Origin: JALGWA01 sp964604955
GTDB lineage: Bacteria > Arandabacterota > Arandabacteria > Arandabacterales > JALGWA01
Length of the DNA stretch: 6,815 nt
Assembly (NCBI GenBank): GCA_964604955.1
Contig: CAZSBE010000139.1
Location: 1-6,815, forward strand
Direction: 5' to 3'
The translations under genes and the position numbers were made by a program. The notes under the pieces are model-generated. The model saw nothing but the letters and a program-made list of their open reading frames with translations. It had not been told where the DNA came from and searched no databases. How positions within the stretch are numbered: the first letter of the stretch is position 1; every line of letters begins with the position of its first letter. Positions 1-5,711 of this stretch are shown in pieces.

Positions 1-983
1 TCGACCGGATCGACTACATCATAACCAACCACACCGAGCAGGACCATTCGGGCTCCATCCAGGCGATGCTGCTCAGGAACCCCGAGGCCAAGGTGGTCAC
101 GAATGCCAAGTGCCTCGAGATGTCCCGGCATCACCTGGGACTCGACGAGAAGGATTTCATAGTCGTCAAAGACGGCGAGACTCTGTCGCTCGGGGACAAG
201 ACGCTGGAATTCATCGTCGCGCCCTGGGTCCACTGGCCCGAGACCCAGTTCACGTATCTCAAGGAAGACAAGATTCTCTTCTCATGCGACTTCCTGGGCT
301 CCCATCTCGCGACGACCAGGGTTCTGGCCGACGACCTCTCCGGTTTCTACGCCAGTGCCAAGCGCTACTTTGCGGAAATCATGATGCCGTTCAGGAACAA
401 TGTCGTGAAGCATCTCGACCGGCTCAAGGATTACGAAATAGAAGTCGTGGGCCCGAGCCACGGCCCGGTGCATACCAATCCCCGGCACATCATGGACGCC
501 TACCGCGAGTGGGCGTCCGATGACGTGAAGAATGAAGTGCTCATAGCGTGGGTCTCCATGCACGGCAGCACGGAGAAGATGGTCCGGCATCTCACCGACC
601 ATCTGGTGGCCAGGGGGATTCACGTCAAGCCCTATAACCTCGTCGCGACCGACACGGGCGAGCTGGCCATGGCCCTCGTGGATGCGGCGACCCTCGTGGT
701 GGCGGCGCCCACAGTGCTCGTCGGGCCGCACCCCATGGCGGTCTATGCCACGTATCTTGCGAATGCGCTTCGCCCCAAGACCCGCTTCCTCAGCATCATC
801 GGCTCGTTCGGCTGGGGCTCGAGGATGGTGGAGACGCTTGCGGCCATGATCCCGAATCTTAAGGTTGAAATGCTGCCAACGGTTGTAGTAAAAGGTTATC
901 CGGACGCTGCGGCCCTCAAGTCGATTGAGGGACTCGCAGACGAGATCCTGAAGAAGCACAGGGAAGCCAATCTCGTATCTTAA
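1..983 (+). CDS. Flavodiiron protein (A-type flavoprotein, O2/NO reductase), 5'-truncated by window edge
   Basis: The frame is open from base 3 through the left edge, so the ATG at 66 is internal and the true start lies outside the window; 326 codons are visible against about 400 for the family. Flavodiiron proteins reduce O2 to water, or NO to N2O, in the cytoplasm of anaerobes, using a diiron site in a metallo-beta-lactamase-like domain and FMN in a C-terminal flavodoxin domain. All expected diiron-site residues are visible: the HxExDH motif (His 30-32, Glu 36-38, Asp 42-44, His 45-47), His in WVHWP (231-233), Asp in SCDF (288-290) and His in GPSHGP (459-461). The flavodoxin domain begins near 534, with the FMN phosphate loop SMHGSTEKM at 555-581 and GSFGWGSRM near 804-830. 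There is no C-terminal rubredoxin or flavin reductase domain, so electrons must come from a separate partner. It ends 12 bp before a ferritin-like gene, which suggests one operon. The family call is firm; O2 versus NO preference cannot be read from the sequence. Confidence 0.95.
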   Translation, partial: DRIDYIITNHTEQDHSGSIQAMLLRNPEAKVVTNAKCLEMSRHHLGLDEKDFIVVKDGETLSLGDKTLEFIVAPWVHWPETQFTYLKEDKILFSCDFLGSHLATTRVLADDLSGFYASAKRYFAEIMMPFRNNVVKHLDRLKDYEIEVVGPSHGPVHTNPRHIMDAYREWASDDVKNEVLIAWVSMHGSTEKMVRHLTDHLVARGIHVKPYNLVATDTGELAMALVDAATLVVAAPTVLVGPHPMAVYATYLANALRPKTRFLSIIGSFGWGSRMVETLAAMIPNLKVEMLPTVVVKGYPDAAALKSIEGLADEILKKHREANLVS

Positions 984-990
984 AGGAGGT
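982..990 (+). promoter_or_regulatory. Strong Shine-Dalgarno for the ferritin-like gene
   Basis: AAAGGAGGT overlaps the TAA stop of the flavodiiron gene (981-983) and sits 5 nt before the ATG at 996. It is a near-perfect match to the anti-Shine-Dalgarno sequence. It fixes the start of the downstream gene and supports translation of the pair from one mRNA. Confidence 0.85.
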
Positions 991-995
991 ACTTT

Positions 996-1472
996 ATGCC
1001 CACGGGTTTCAATGCCAGCGAGATATTCGAGATCGCCGTACAGATAGAGGAGCATGGCGAGAAGTTTTACAAGCACGCCGCGACGATCTGCGACGACCCC
1101 AAGATCAAGAAGATGTTCGAGTTCCTCGGGAGCGAAGAGGTCAAGCACCGCAAGACCATCGACAGCTTGCTTTCCAAGATAGACCATTACGAGCCGCCCG
1201 AGAAGTATCCCGGTGAGTACTGCCAGTATCTCACCGCCTATTCCGAAAACCTCGTATTCTCGGATGCGGAATTCGACAAGCAGATGAAGGAGATCGACAC
1301 GGTGGCCGACGCCATCGAGTTCGCCATAGAGAAAGAGCTGCAGTCGATTCTCTACTACCTCGAGGTGAGGAACCTCGTGCCCCAGGGCCCGCAGCAGGCC
1401 GAGATCGACAAGATCGTTGACGAGGAACGCCGCCACTACCTCAAGCTCAACGAAGTCAAAAGAACGATGTAG
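996..1472 (+). CDS. Ferritin-like diiron protein, rubrerythrin family, no rubredoxin domain
   Basis: This 158-residue protein has the four-helix ferritin-like pattern with two repeated diiron half-sites. Candidate ligands are Glu18/19 in QIEEHGEKFY, Glu47/48 and His51 in EEVKH, Glu112/114 in AIEKELQSILYY, and Glu143/144 and His147 in DEERRHY. Rubrerythrin-family proteins reduce hydrogen peroxide in the cytoplasm of anaerobes. The C-terminal rubredoxin domain (two CxxC knuckles) of classical rubrerythrin is absent, so this is the short ferritin-like form and needs an external electron donor or has another diiron role. The start at 996 is fixed by AAAGGAGGT 5 nt upstream. The tight spacing after the flavodiiron gene suggests co-transcription and a joint task, one protein removing O2 and the other peroxide; that pairing is an inference from context. 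The stop at 1470-1472 lies 9 bp before a palindromic repeat that may also end the transcript. Confidence 0.88.
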   Translation: MPTGFNASEIFEIAVQIEEHGEKFYKHAATICDDPKIKKMFEFLGSEEVKHRKTIDSLLSKIDHYEPPEKYPGEYCQYLTAYSENLVFSDAEFDKQMKEIDTVADAIEFAIEKELQSILYYLEVRNLVPQGPQQAEIDKIVDEERRHYLKLNEVKRTM

Positions 1473-1481
1473 CATCTTATT

Positions 1482-1606
1482 GGGGTCAGGTCTTAAAATG
1501 CACATTCCCAGGTGCGGACCGCAGGCGGTCTCCCAAGGCTTCGTCATCTTAAAGAAGCCACTGGGAGACTGCCGAGGTCCAATTGTGCATTTTAAGACCT
1601 GACCCC
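1482..1606. repeat. 125-bp nested palindromic element with 23-bp perfect terminal inverted repeats (REP/MITE-like)
   Basis: The left terminus (1482-1504, beginning GGGGTCAGGTCTTAAAA) is an exact reverse complement of the right terminus (1584-1606, ending TTTTAAGACCTGACCCC), 23 of 23 bases. Further in, GGACC (1516-1520) pairs with GGTCC (1576-1580), GGC (1524-1526) with GCC (1571-1573), GTCTCCCA (1528-1535) with TGGGAGAC (1562-1569), and GGCTTC (1537-1542) with GAAGCC (1554-1559) around an 11-nt loop. The whole unit can fold into one long hairpin with an asymmetric bulge (11 nt at 1505-1515 against 3 nt at 1581-1583). It encodes no transposase. From memory, GGGGTCAGGTCTT-type termini occur near Y1/REP-associated tyrosine transposases in many proteobacterial genomes, so a non-autonomous, transposase-mobilised element is the likeliest reading. 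No target duplication is seen, which fits that transposase class. It may also act as a terminator for the ferritin-like gene. Confidence 0.85.
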
Positions 1607-1612
1607 TTCGCT

Positions 1613-1619
1613 AGGGGGG
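1613..1619 (+). promoter_or_regulatory. Ribosome binding site deciding the methyltransferase start
   Basis: AGGGGGG ends 8 nt before the ATG at 1628 and lies just outside the right end of the palindromic element. It supports ATG 1628 over the in-frame TTG at 1583, which lies inside the repeat and would add residues encoded only by the repeat arm. Confidence 0.6.
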
Positions 1620-1627
1620 CCATACGC

Positions 1628-2383
1628 ATGAAGGTCTATCGCGACTTCGCCAACCTCTACATGAAGGGAGACTACCCGCGCTTCAGCGTGCGCATGGCGA
1701 CACTTCTCCCTCCCATCTTGAAACACCTAAGGGCCGAGCCGCGCGAGGTGCTCGATCTCGCATGCGGCGAGGGAAGTTTCGCGGTGGCCCTGGCCGGCCG
1801 GGGCTACAGCGTGGCCGGCGTCGACTCTTCAGCCGCCATGCTGCGGCTCGCGCGTGAGAAGGCCGCGGAAGCCGGCCTCCCGGTCGAGTTTCTGGAGCAG
1901 GACATGCGCGCCCTCTCCCTCGAAAGGCGGTTCGACCTGGTGACCTGCTGGTACGACAGTCTCAACTACCTCCTCAGGGTGGATGATCTCAAGGCCTGCT
2001 ACTCGGCGGTGCACGGCTCCCTGAAACCCGGCGGACTCTTCATGTTCGACATGAATACGGTCTACGGCCTGGGCGTACTGTGGCAGAGGCGGCCCTGCGA
2101 GATCTGCCAGGACACGGGCGGGGTCTTCGAGGTGCACCGGAAGGCCTACGATTTCGAGAGCAACATCGCCACGATGATAATCACGGGCTTCATGAAGACC
2201 GGAGACGCGTGGGTGCGCGTGGACGAAGAACATCAGGAGCGCGGGTACACGCTTGGAGAGATCCACTCCGGCCTCCGGGCCTCGGGCTTCGAGATCGCCG
2301 CCACCTGGGACAACCCCGAGGACATGTCCGATCCCAAGCCCGAGAGCGGCAGGATATGGGTAGTGGCCAGGAGGCCGAAATAA
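1628..2383 (+). CDS. Class I SAM-dependent methyltransferase
   Basis: A 251-residue soluble protein with the Rossmann-fold methyltransferase motifs in order: motif I VLDLACGEG at residues 41-49 (SAM binding), the acidic end of beta-2 at Asp66 in GVDSS (ribose contact), QDMR at 91-94 (adenine region), FDLVTCWYDSLNYL at 102-115 (motif IV region) and LKPGGLFMFDMNT at 132-144. The substrate is not identifiable; the pattern fits the broad Methyltransf_25/UbiE-like small-molecule group. It is cytoplasmic, with no signal peptide or membrane segment. ATG 1628 is chosen for its upstream AGGGGGG and because the longer frame runs into the repeat. Its promoter is not obvious: the only upstream space is the palindromic element and 21 bp beyond it. 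A GT-C-like membrane protein gene begins 61 bp downstream on the same strand, so methylation of a glycan or lipid is possible but speculative. Confidence 0.88.
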   Translation: MKVYRDFANLYMKGDYPRFSVRMATLLPPILKHLRAEPREVLDLACGEGSFAVALAGRGYSVAGVDSSAAMLRLAREKAAEAGLPVEFLEQDMRALSLERRFDLVTCWYDSLNYLLRVDDLKACYSAVHGSLKPGGLFMFDMNTVYGLGVLWQRRPCEICQDTGGVFEVHRKAYDFESNIATMIITGFMKTGDAWVRVDEEHQERGYTLGEIHSGLRASGFEIAATWDNPEDMSDPKPESGRIWVVARRPK

Positions 2384-2385
2384 CC

Positions 2386-2413
2386 TTGAGTTTCCGCGCC
2401 GATGTCCTACTAT
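2386..2413 (+). promoter_or_regulatory. Possible weak sigma70-type promoter before the membrane protein gene
   Basis: TTGAGT (2386-2391) and TACTAT (2408-2413) are separated by 16 bp in the gap between the methyltransferase and the membrane protein gene. The -35 matches TTGACA at four of six positions and the -10 is weaker. The gap is locally more AT-rich than the flanking genes. Readthrough from the methyltransferase gene is an equally good explanation for expression. Confidence 0.3.
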
Positions 2414-2444
2414 TGAGTCCGGCTTATTTCAATGGTGCGCATAT

Positions 2445-3863
2445 ATGACCGCCGAAAACCCGGCTGACACAGGCAGATCGCTTTCCCGGCCCGCGACCGT
2501 AATCGTCCTCGTCGTGCTCTTCGCCATCGGCGCCTTCCACTGGGCCTGGTTCATAAACTACGGCGACGTCTCCTTCAGGATTCACGACTGGGGCCAGGAA
2601 CACATCTACTATTCCGTGATAAGGCAGGGCATTAATACGGGGAGCATCCCCTTTCACATGTCGATGCGCTTCCACGGGACCGACAGGTTCATGTCCATCC
2701 CCGACACCAATTACATGCCCTGGGTGCTCCTGCTTCCCGGCATGAGCGCGGGCAGGTTCATCACGGTGGATCTCCTGATACTCTATGCGCTCGGCTTCGC
2801 CGGCTGCCTGCTGCTCAGGCGGAAGTACAGGCTGTCGCTCATACCTTTCACGCTGTTCTTCCTCATCTTCAACTTCAACGGCCACATCGTCGCCCACCTG
2901 GCCGTCGGCCACACGGCCTGGAGCGGGTATTTCCTGCTTCCCTTCTTTTTCCTCTTCCTCTTCGAGATGCTCGGAGGCGGCGCCGCCCGCCCTGCAGCGG
3001 TCAAGCTCGGTTTCGTGCTCTTCGCCATGATGCTCAAGGGCTCTTTCCATCTCTACACCTGGTGCCTCATGTTCCTGGTCTTCCTTGTCATCTTCAGCTG
3101 GAAGCACGCCAGGGGCGCGCTCGGGGCCATCGTCGTAAGCGCCGTGCTCTCGGCTTTCAAGCTCATCCCCGCGGCCTACACGCTTCTCGGCCGGCAGGAG
3201 AAGTTTATCTGGTCTTACCCGACGTTCCGGGATCTCATCGACGCCATGATAACCATAAGGCTCGAGTCCCCCGAGCGCCTCCGGTACTGGGGAAACGCCG
3301 GCTGGTGGGAGTTCGACATGTATGTCGGGCTCATCGGGCTGGCCGTACTCGTCTATTTCGGCATAATCTCGAGGTTCTCCCGCAGCGACGATCTCAGGGA
3401 CTTAAAGTACGGCGCCCTCGACCTTCCCATTGTGCTCATGACGCTCTTCTCCTTAAGCTATTTCCACGCCTTCCTGACCAGGCTCCCCATCCCGCTCTTG
3501 AGGAGCGAGCGCGTGGCGACGAGGTTCGTGCTGCTGCCCGTAATCACTCTCGCGCTCCTCTCGTCGCTCAGGCTGGAGAGGGTGCTCGATAGAATCGGCA
3601 GGAGCTTCAAGACCCGGGCGGTAGGCGTCGCCGCGCTGGCCGTGATGGCGCTCGCATTCCTGGACCACTCTTTCCTCTGGTCGGTCTCGCGCCTCGAGCG
3701 CATAACCCCGCTCAAAGCGGAGCCGCCCGTACCCGGGCTCATCGCCCGCCAGGACCCCGGTTACAAGCTCATCGTGGTGATTTCGATCTTCATCACCGTG
3801 GCGGGGCTCATTTCGCTGGCTTACATGCTCTTAAGGCCCAGGTTGAAGAGGCAGCCGTCCTAG
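2445..3863 (+). CDS. Polytopic membrane protein, GT-C glycosyltransferase-like / YfhO-like
   Basis: This 472-residue protein has about ten hydrophobic segments: roughly residues 17-37, 104-124, 131-144, 158-176, 186-197, 203-219, 223-246, 291-309, 326-345, 357-374, 391-412 and 441-464, some perhaps re-entrant. After the first segment comes a polar loop with INYGDVSFRIHDWGQEHIYY (residues 37-56), placed like the acidic catalytic loop of GT-C polyprenyl-phosphate-sugar transferases (candidate Asp48 and Glu52). Other family-like features are GHIVAHLAVGHTAWSGYFLLP (146-166) and WWEFDMYVGLIGL (287-299). The family typically transfers sugars from lipid carriers on the outer face of the inner membrane; donor and acceptor are unknown here and catalysis is unproven. 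The ATG at 2445 gives a short cytoplasmic N-terminus before the first helix, but no clear ribosome binding site precedes it. The C-terminus, RPRLKRQPS, is basic and probably cytoplasmic. There is no glycan biosynthesis cluster nearby. Confidence 0.8.
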   Translation: MTAENPADTGRSLSRPATVIVLVVLFAIGAFHWAWFINYGDVSFRIHDWGQEHIYYSVIRQGINTGSIPFHMSMRFHGTDRFMSIPDTNYMPWVLLLPGMSAGRFITVDLLILYALGFAGCLLLRRKYRLSLIPFTLFFLIFNFNGHIVAHLAVGHTAWSGYFLLPFFFLFLFEMLGGGAARPAAVKLGFVLFAMMLKGSFHLYTWCLMFLVFLVIFSWKHARGALGAIVVSAVLSAFKLIPAAYTLLGRQEKFIWSYPTFRDLIDAMITIRLESPERLRYWGNAGWWEFDMYVGLIGLAVLVYFGIISRFSRSDDLRDLKYGALDLPIVLMTLFSLSYFHAFLTRLPIPLLRSERVATRFVLLPVITLALLSSLRLERVLDRIGRSFKTRAVGVAALAVMALAFLDHSFLWSVSRLERITPLKAEPPVPGLIARQDPGYKLIVVISIFITVAGLISLAYMLLRPRLKRQPS

Positions 3864-3915
3864 AATCTCCCGCATGCTGTCCGGCTGTTCCGGGCGCCAT
3901 GCCGCAGGCCCGCAC

Positions 3916-3940
3916 GGCCCCGGCCCCGGGGGCCCTTTAT
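3916..3940 (+). terminator. Candidate intrinsic terminator for the GT-C-like gene
   Basis: GGCCCC (3916-3921) can pair with GGGGCC (3929-3934) around a 7-nt loop, followed by CTTTAT. The structure lies 52 bp after the membrane protein stop and its tail overlaps the stop codon of the convergent minus-strand gene (TAA at 3939-3937). The T tract is short and the stretch is very GC-rich, so a chance hairpin is possible. There is no matching T tract on the minus strand. Confidence 0.4.
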
Positions 3941-4665
3941 TCCACCGGGACCTCGCCGGGCCTCCTGGTGGCGAACTCCCAGAAGGCCCGGAAATTCCTC
4001 CACCCCAGCGAGAGCACCCGGCCGGCCTCGGGAACGCCTGCCTTTGTGAACTCCCAGCCCCCGCGATAGCCCCCCACCACAAAGGCGAATATGAACCCGA
4101 AAACGAAGAGGCCCGCGAAGAGGCAGAAGACCACCGAGAAGGCTTTCCCGCTCACGCGGATGTCGCCCTGGTAGAACTTGAAGTCGATTAATTTGCTCAC
4201 CAGGTGATAGCCCGTCATGAAGCCCAGCGCGGCGAAGTAAACCGGGTAGGCCGACTCCTTGAGAAGCGGGAAGACGAGCAGCAATATGACCGAGAACGTG
4301 GGGAAGTAGTACGGCGCCAGGTCCACGAGGAAGTTCTTGCCCCCCACTCGGACATGGCCGCGGCTCGCCGTCGCGAAGAAGGCCTCGGGCTTCTGGAACA
4401 TGACAAGCCCCATCACCAGGTGGGTAAGCTCATGCTCGAAGACGCCGAAGAACCCCAGTTTCTTCCTGAGCACTGTCCAGAAGAGCGCACCGGAGAGAAA
4501 CCCGACGAGGGCGACCTCCACATTGGGCTTATCCAGCAGGCTCCGGTCTATCATGGAAATGAGCCCCGACGCGTAGGTCGCCGCGCCCACCGCCGAGACG
4601 ATGCCGATTACCACCTTATGCCAGGCTGTTCGCGTCTGCTTTTTCTTCTTCACGATGGCTGACAT
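3937..4665 (-). CDS. Membrane protein with HExxH motif, putative M50-like metallopeptidase
   Basis: From ATG 4665 this is a 242-residue protein starting MSAIVKKKK, a basic cytoplasmic end before the first membrane helix. Hydrophobic segments lie at about residues 18-38, 50-65, 80-90, 118-135, 139-155 and 175-198. FEHELTHLVMG carries HELTH at residues 78-82 (4434-4420), the zinc-binding and catalytic pattern of metallopeptidases, within a hydrophobic stretch as in M50 intramembrane proteases. FLVDLAPYYFPTF follows at about 112-124 and resembles the LAPxxxP segment of M50-like proteins; Asp115 or His154 could be the third zinc ligand, but I cannot decide. A PDZ domain and the M50 NPDG motif are not seen, so a non-proteolytic role is possible. 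The frame extends upstream to ATG 4674 and GTG 4707 without a well-placed ribosome binding site. A promoter-like sequence at 4664-4692 overlaps the ATG 4665, so a start at GTG 4653 is also possible. It is divergent from the cytochrome gene and convergent with the GT-C-like gene. Confidence 0.75.
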   Translation of the reverse strand: MSAIVKKKKQTRTAWHKVVIGIVSAVGAATYASGLISMIDRSLLDKPNVEVALVGFLSGALFWTVLRKKLGFFGVFEHELTHLVMGLVMFQKPEAFFATASRGHVRVGGKNFLVDLAPYYFPTFSVILLLVFPLLKESAYPVYFAALGFMTGYHLVSKLIDFKFYQGDIRVSGKAFSVVFCLFAGLFVFGFIFAFVVGGYRGGWEFTKAGVPEAGRVLSLGWRNFRAFWEFATRRPGEVPVE

Positions 4666-4692
4666 TCTATACATAGTCCGCGGCTGTTTCAA
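4664..4692 (-). promoter_or_regulatory. Predicted sigma70-type promoter reading into the HExxH membrane gene
   Basis: On the minus strand TTGAAA (4692-4687) and TAGAAT (4669-4664) are 17 bp apart, each matching consensus at five of six positions. The predicted transcription start is near 4657, downstream of ATG 4665. If the promoter is real, the protein would begin at or after GTG 4653 with almost no leader; otherwise the match is accidental. Confidence 0.4.
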
Positions 4693-4721
4693 CCACGGGG
4701 ATTCCACGGCCCCCTATTTAC

Positions 4722-4750
4722 TTGAAATCGCCGCCCCGCCGTGTTATGAT
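4722..4750 (+). promoter_or_regulatory. Predicted sigma70-type promoter of the multihaem cytochrome gene
   Basis: TTGAAA (4722-4727) and TATGAT (4745-4750) have the optimal 17-bp spacing and each matches consensus at five of six positions. The expected transcription start is near 4757, giving a leader of about 100 nt before ATG 4860. It lies in the divergent gap between the HExxH gene and the cytochrome gene, which is the expected place. Confidence 0.55.
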
Positions 4751-4756
4751 GGAGCC

Positions 4757-4859
4757 AACCGGGGTCTATTGCGAGCCCCCGGGAGGCAAGCCTACCTCTG
4801 TCGGGTCGGTCCATGTTCAGGGATGATATGATGGGGCCAAACGCTCGGGAGGGGAAGCC
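4757..4859 (+). promoter_or_regulatory. Cytochrome mRNA leader with hairpin, repeated TATGATGG box and ribosome binding site
   Basis: The predicted leader holds a hairpin with CCGGGG (4759-4764) pairing with CCCCGG (4777-4782), a short inverted repeat AGGCAAGCCT at 4784-4793, and the ribosome binding site AGGGG (4850-4854) 5 nt before the ATG. The box TATGATGGGGCCAA (4827-4840) repeats the box at 4745-4758 with one mismatch in 14; the first copy contains the promoter -10. I looked for a cyclic-dinucleotide (GEMM) riboswitch, known upstream of some Geobacter cytochromes, and did not find its conserved core. No regulatory class is assigned. Confidence 0.35.
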
Positions 4860-5711
4860 ATGAGAACTGCCGCTGCCGCCTGTGTGCTTGTCACTTTCTT
4901 GATGGCGCTTTCGGTTGCTGTTTGCGATGTCGAGGCGCGGAACCCCATCCGCAGGGAGTTCTTCAACCACTACCCCACCGCAAAGAACACGCACCTGGAT
5001 GATCTTCCGAGCAACTCAGGTCACTGCGGCGTGTGCCACTTCGATTTCGACGGCGGCGGCCCGCGCAACGCGTATGGCCTCGGCGTCGAGATCGGCCTGG
5101 GAAACGGCCTCTCCAACCTTGAGGCTATCCTGGCCATAGAGAATGTCGACTCGGACGGGGACGGCTTCACCAATCTTATTGAGATAACAGATATGATCAA
5201 CTGGAGCAACACGCCCACTTTCCCGGGCCTTGCCCATTCCAATTACGGAAACGCGGTCAACGTGGACACATCGGAGGTCAGCCCCTACCTGACGCCCGCC
5301 GGCGCGACGGATTCCATCCCGCCCGTCGTTACGGTGAACGCCCCGAACGGCGGCGAGAGCATGAACGCCAACTCCTACTACCCCATCAGTTACACCGCTA
5401 CGGACGACAGGGTTGTCGCCTACGTTAACATCTACCTCTCGGACGACGGCGGCGCCACATTCAAGCTGGTCGCCAAGAAGGAGGCCCCGGGAACGGGCTT
5501 CTCCTGGTTCGTTCCCAACCGGCCCGGGACAGCGAACCGGATACGCGTCGAGGCCGTCGACGGCTCGGGCAATGCCGGCCACGATGACAGCGACGCCGAC
5601 TTCATCATGATCGCGACCCCGGCCACCGTTGCCCCGACCACGCTCAGGGACGTGGACATGTCCGGAACCCAGCCCTTCGAGGGCGCCATAGTGGCGGACC
5701 CCGACGCATAA
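4860..5711 (+). CDS. N-terminal part of a secreted multihaem cytochrome c, ending at an in-frame TAA
   Basis: The 283-codon segment begins at ATG 4860 behind AGGGG with 5-nt spacing. Residues 1-27 form a Sec signal peptide (hydrophobic core about 5-21, likely cleavage after VEA), placing the product in the periplasm or beyond. One haem motif CGVCH follows at residues 56-60 (5025-5039). DSDGDGFTN at 97-105 resembles a calcium-binding EF-hand/thrombospondin-type loop, a pairing with CxxCH that I recall from other secreted cytochromes. Residues about 152-250 look like an Ig/FN3-type beta-sandwich (VTVNAPNGGES, AVDGSGNAG). The linker TTLRDVDMSGTQPFEGAIVADPDA then runs into TAA at 5709-5711. The next codons in the same frame encode a haem motif and a long cytochrome region, so this is almost certainly the front of a larger protein rather than a complete gene. 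As written, the product would be a monohaem protein with an Ig-like domain. Confidence 0.8.
   Translation: MRTAAAACVLVTFLMALSVAVCDVEARNPIRREFFNHYPTAKNTHLDDLPSNSGHCGVCHFDFDGGGPRNAYGLGVEIGLGNGLSNLEAILAIENVDSDGDGFTNLIEITDMINWSNTPTFPGLAHSNYGNAVNVDTSEVSPYLTPAGATDSIPPVVTVNAPNGGESMNANSYYPISYTATDDRVVAYVNIYLSDDGGATFKLVAKKEAPGTGFSWFVPNRPGTANRIRVEAVDGSGNAGHDDSDADFIMIATPATVAPTTLRDVDMSGTQPFEGAIVADPDA
5709..5711 (+). other. In-frame TAA interrupting the cytochrome reading frame
   Basis: The codon order is GAC CCC GAC GCA TAA TGC GCA ACA TGC CAC: the stop sits directly before the haem motif CATCH. Reading the TAA as a sense codon joins 283 upstream codons to 368 downstream codons without a frame change. 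One base change would convert TAA to a Tyr, Gln, Glu, Lys, Ser or Leu codon, consistent with a nonsense mutation or a single base-call error. TAA is not the codon used for selenocysteine or pyrrolysine. Confidence 0.85.

Noticed and set aside
282..1547. 421-codon open frame on the minus strand
   Set aside because: It runs antisense to the flavodiiron and ferritin-like genes, whose conserved motifs are clear. Long antisense frames are expected with strong GC bias at third codon positions, and its translation has no recognisable domain.
1583..1627. Upstream TTG start extending the methyltransferase by 15 residues
   Set aside because: The extension is encoded by the arm of the palindromic repeat and has no ribosome binding site; ATG 1628 has AGGGGGG upstream.
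1473..1627. Target-site duplication around the palindromic element
   Set aside because: The left flank (CATCTTATT) and right flank (TTCGCTAGG) share no direct repeat at the element borders.
3874..4191. 105-codon plus-strand open frame
   Set aside because: It is antisense to the HExxH membrane gene, proline-rich, and has no plausible ribosome binding site or domain.
4757..4859. GEMM-type cyclic-dinucleotide riboswitch
   Set aside because: GGCAAGCC near 4785 looks superficially like part of the core, but the GACGCAAAGC-like element and paired arms are missing.
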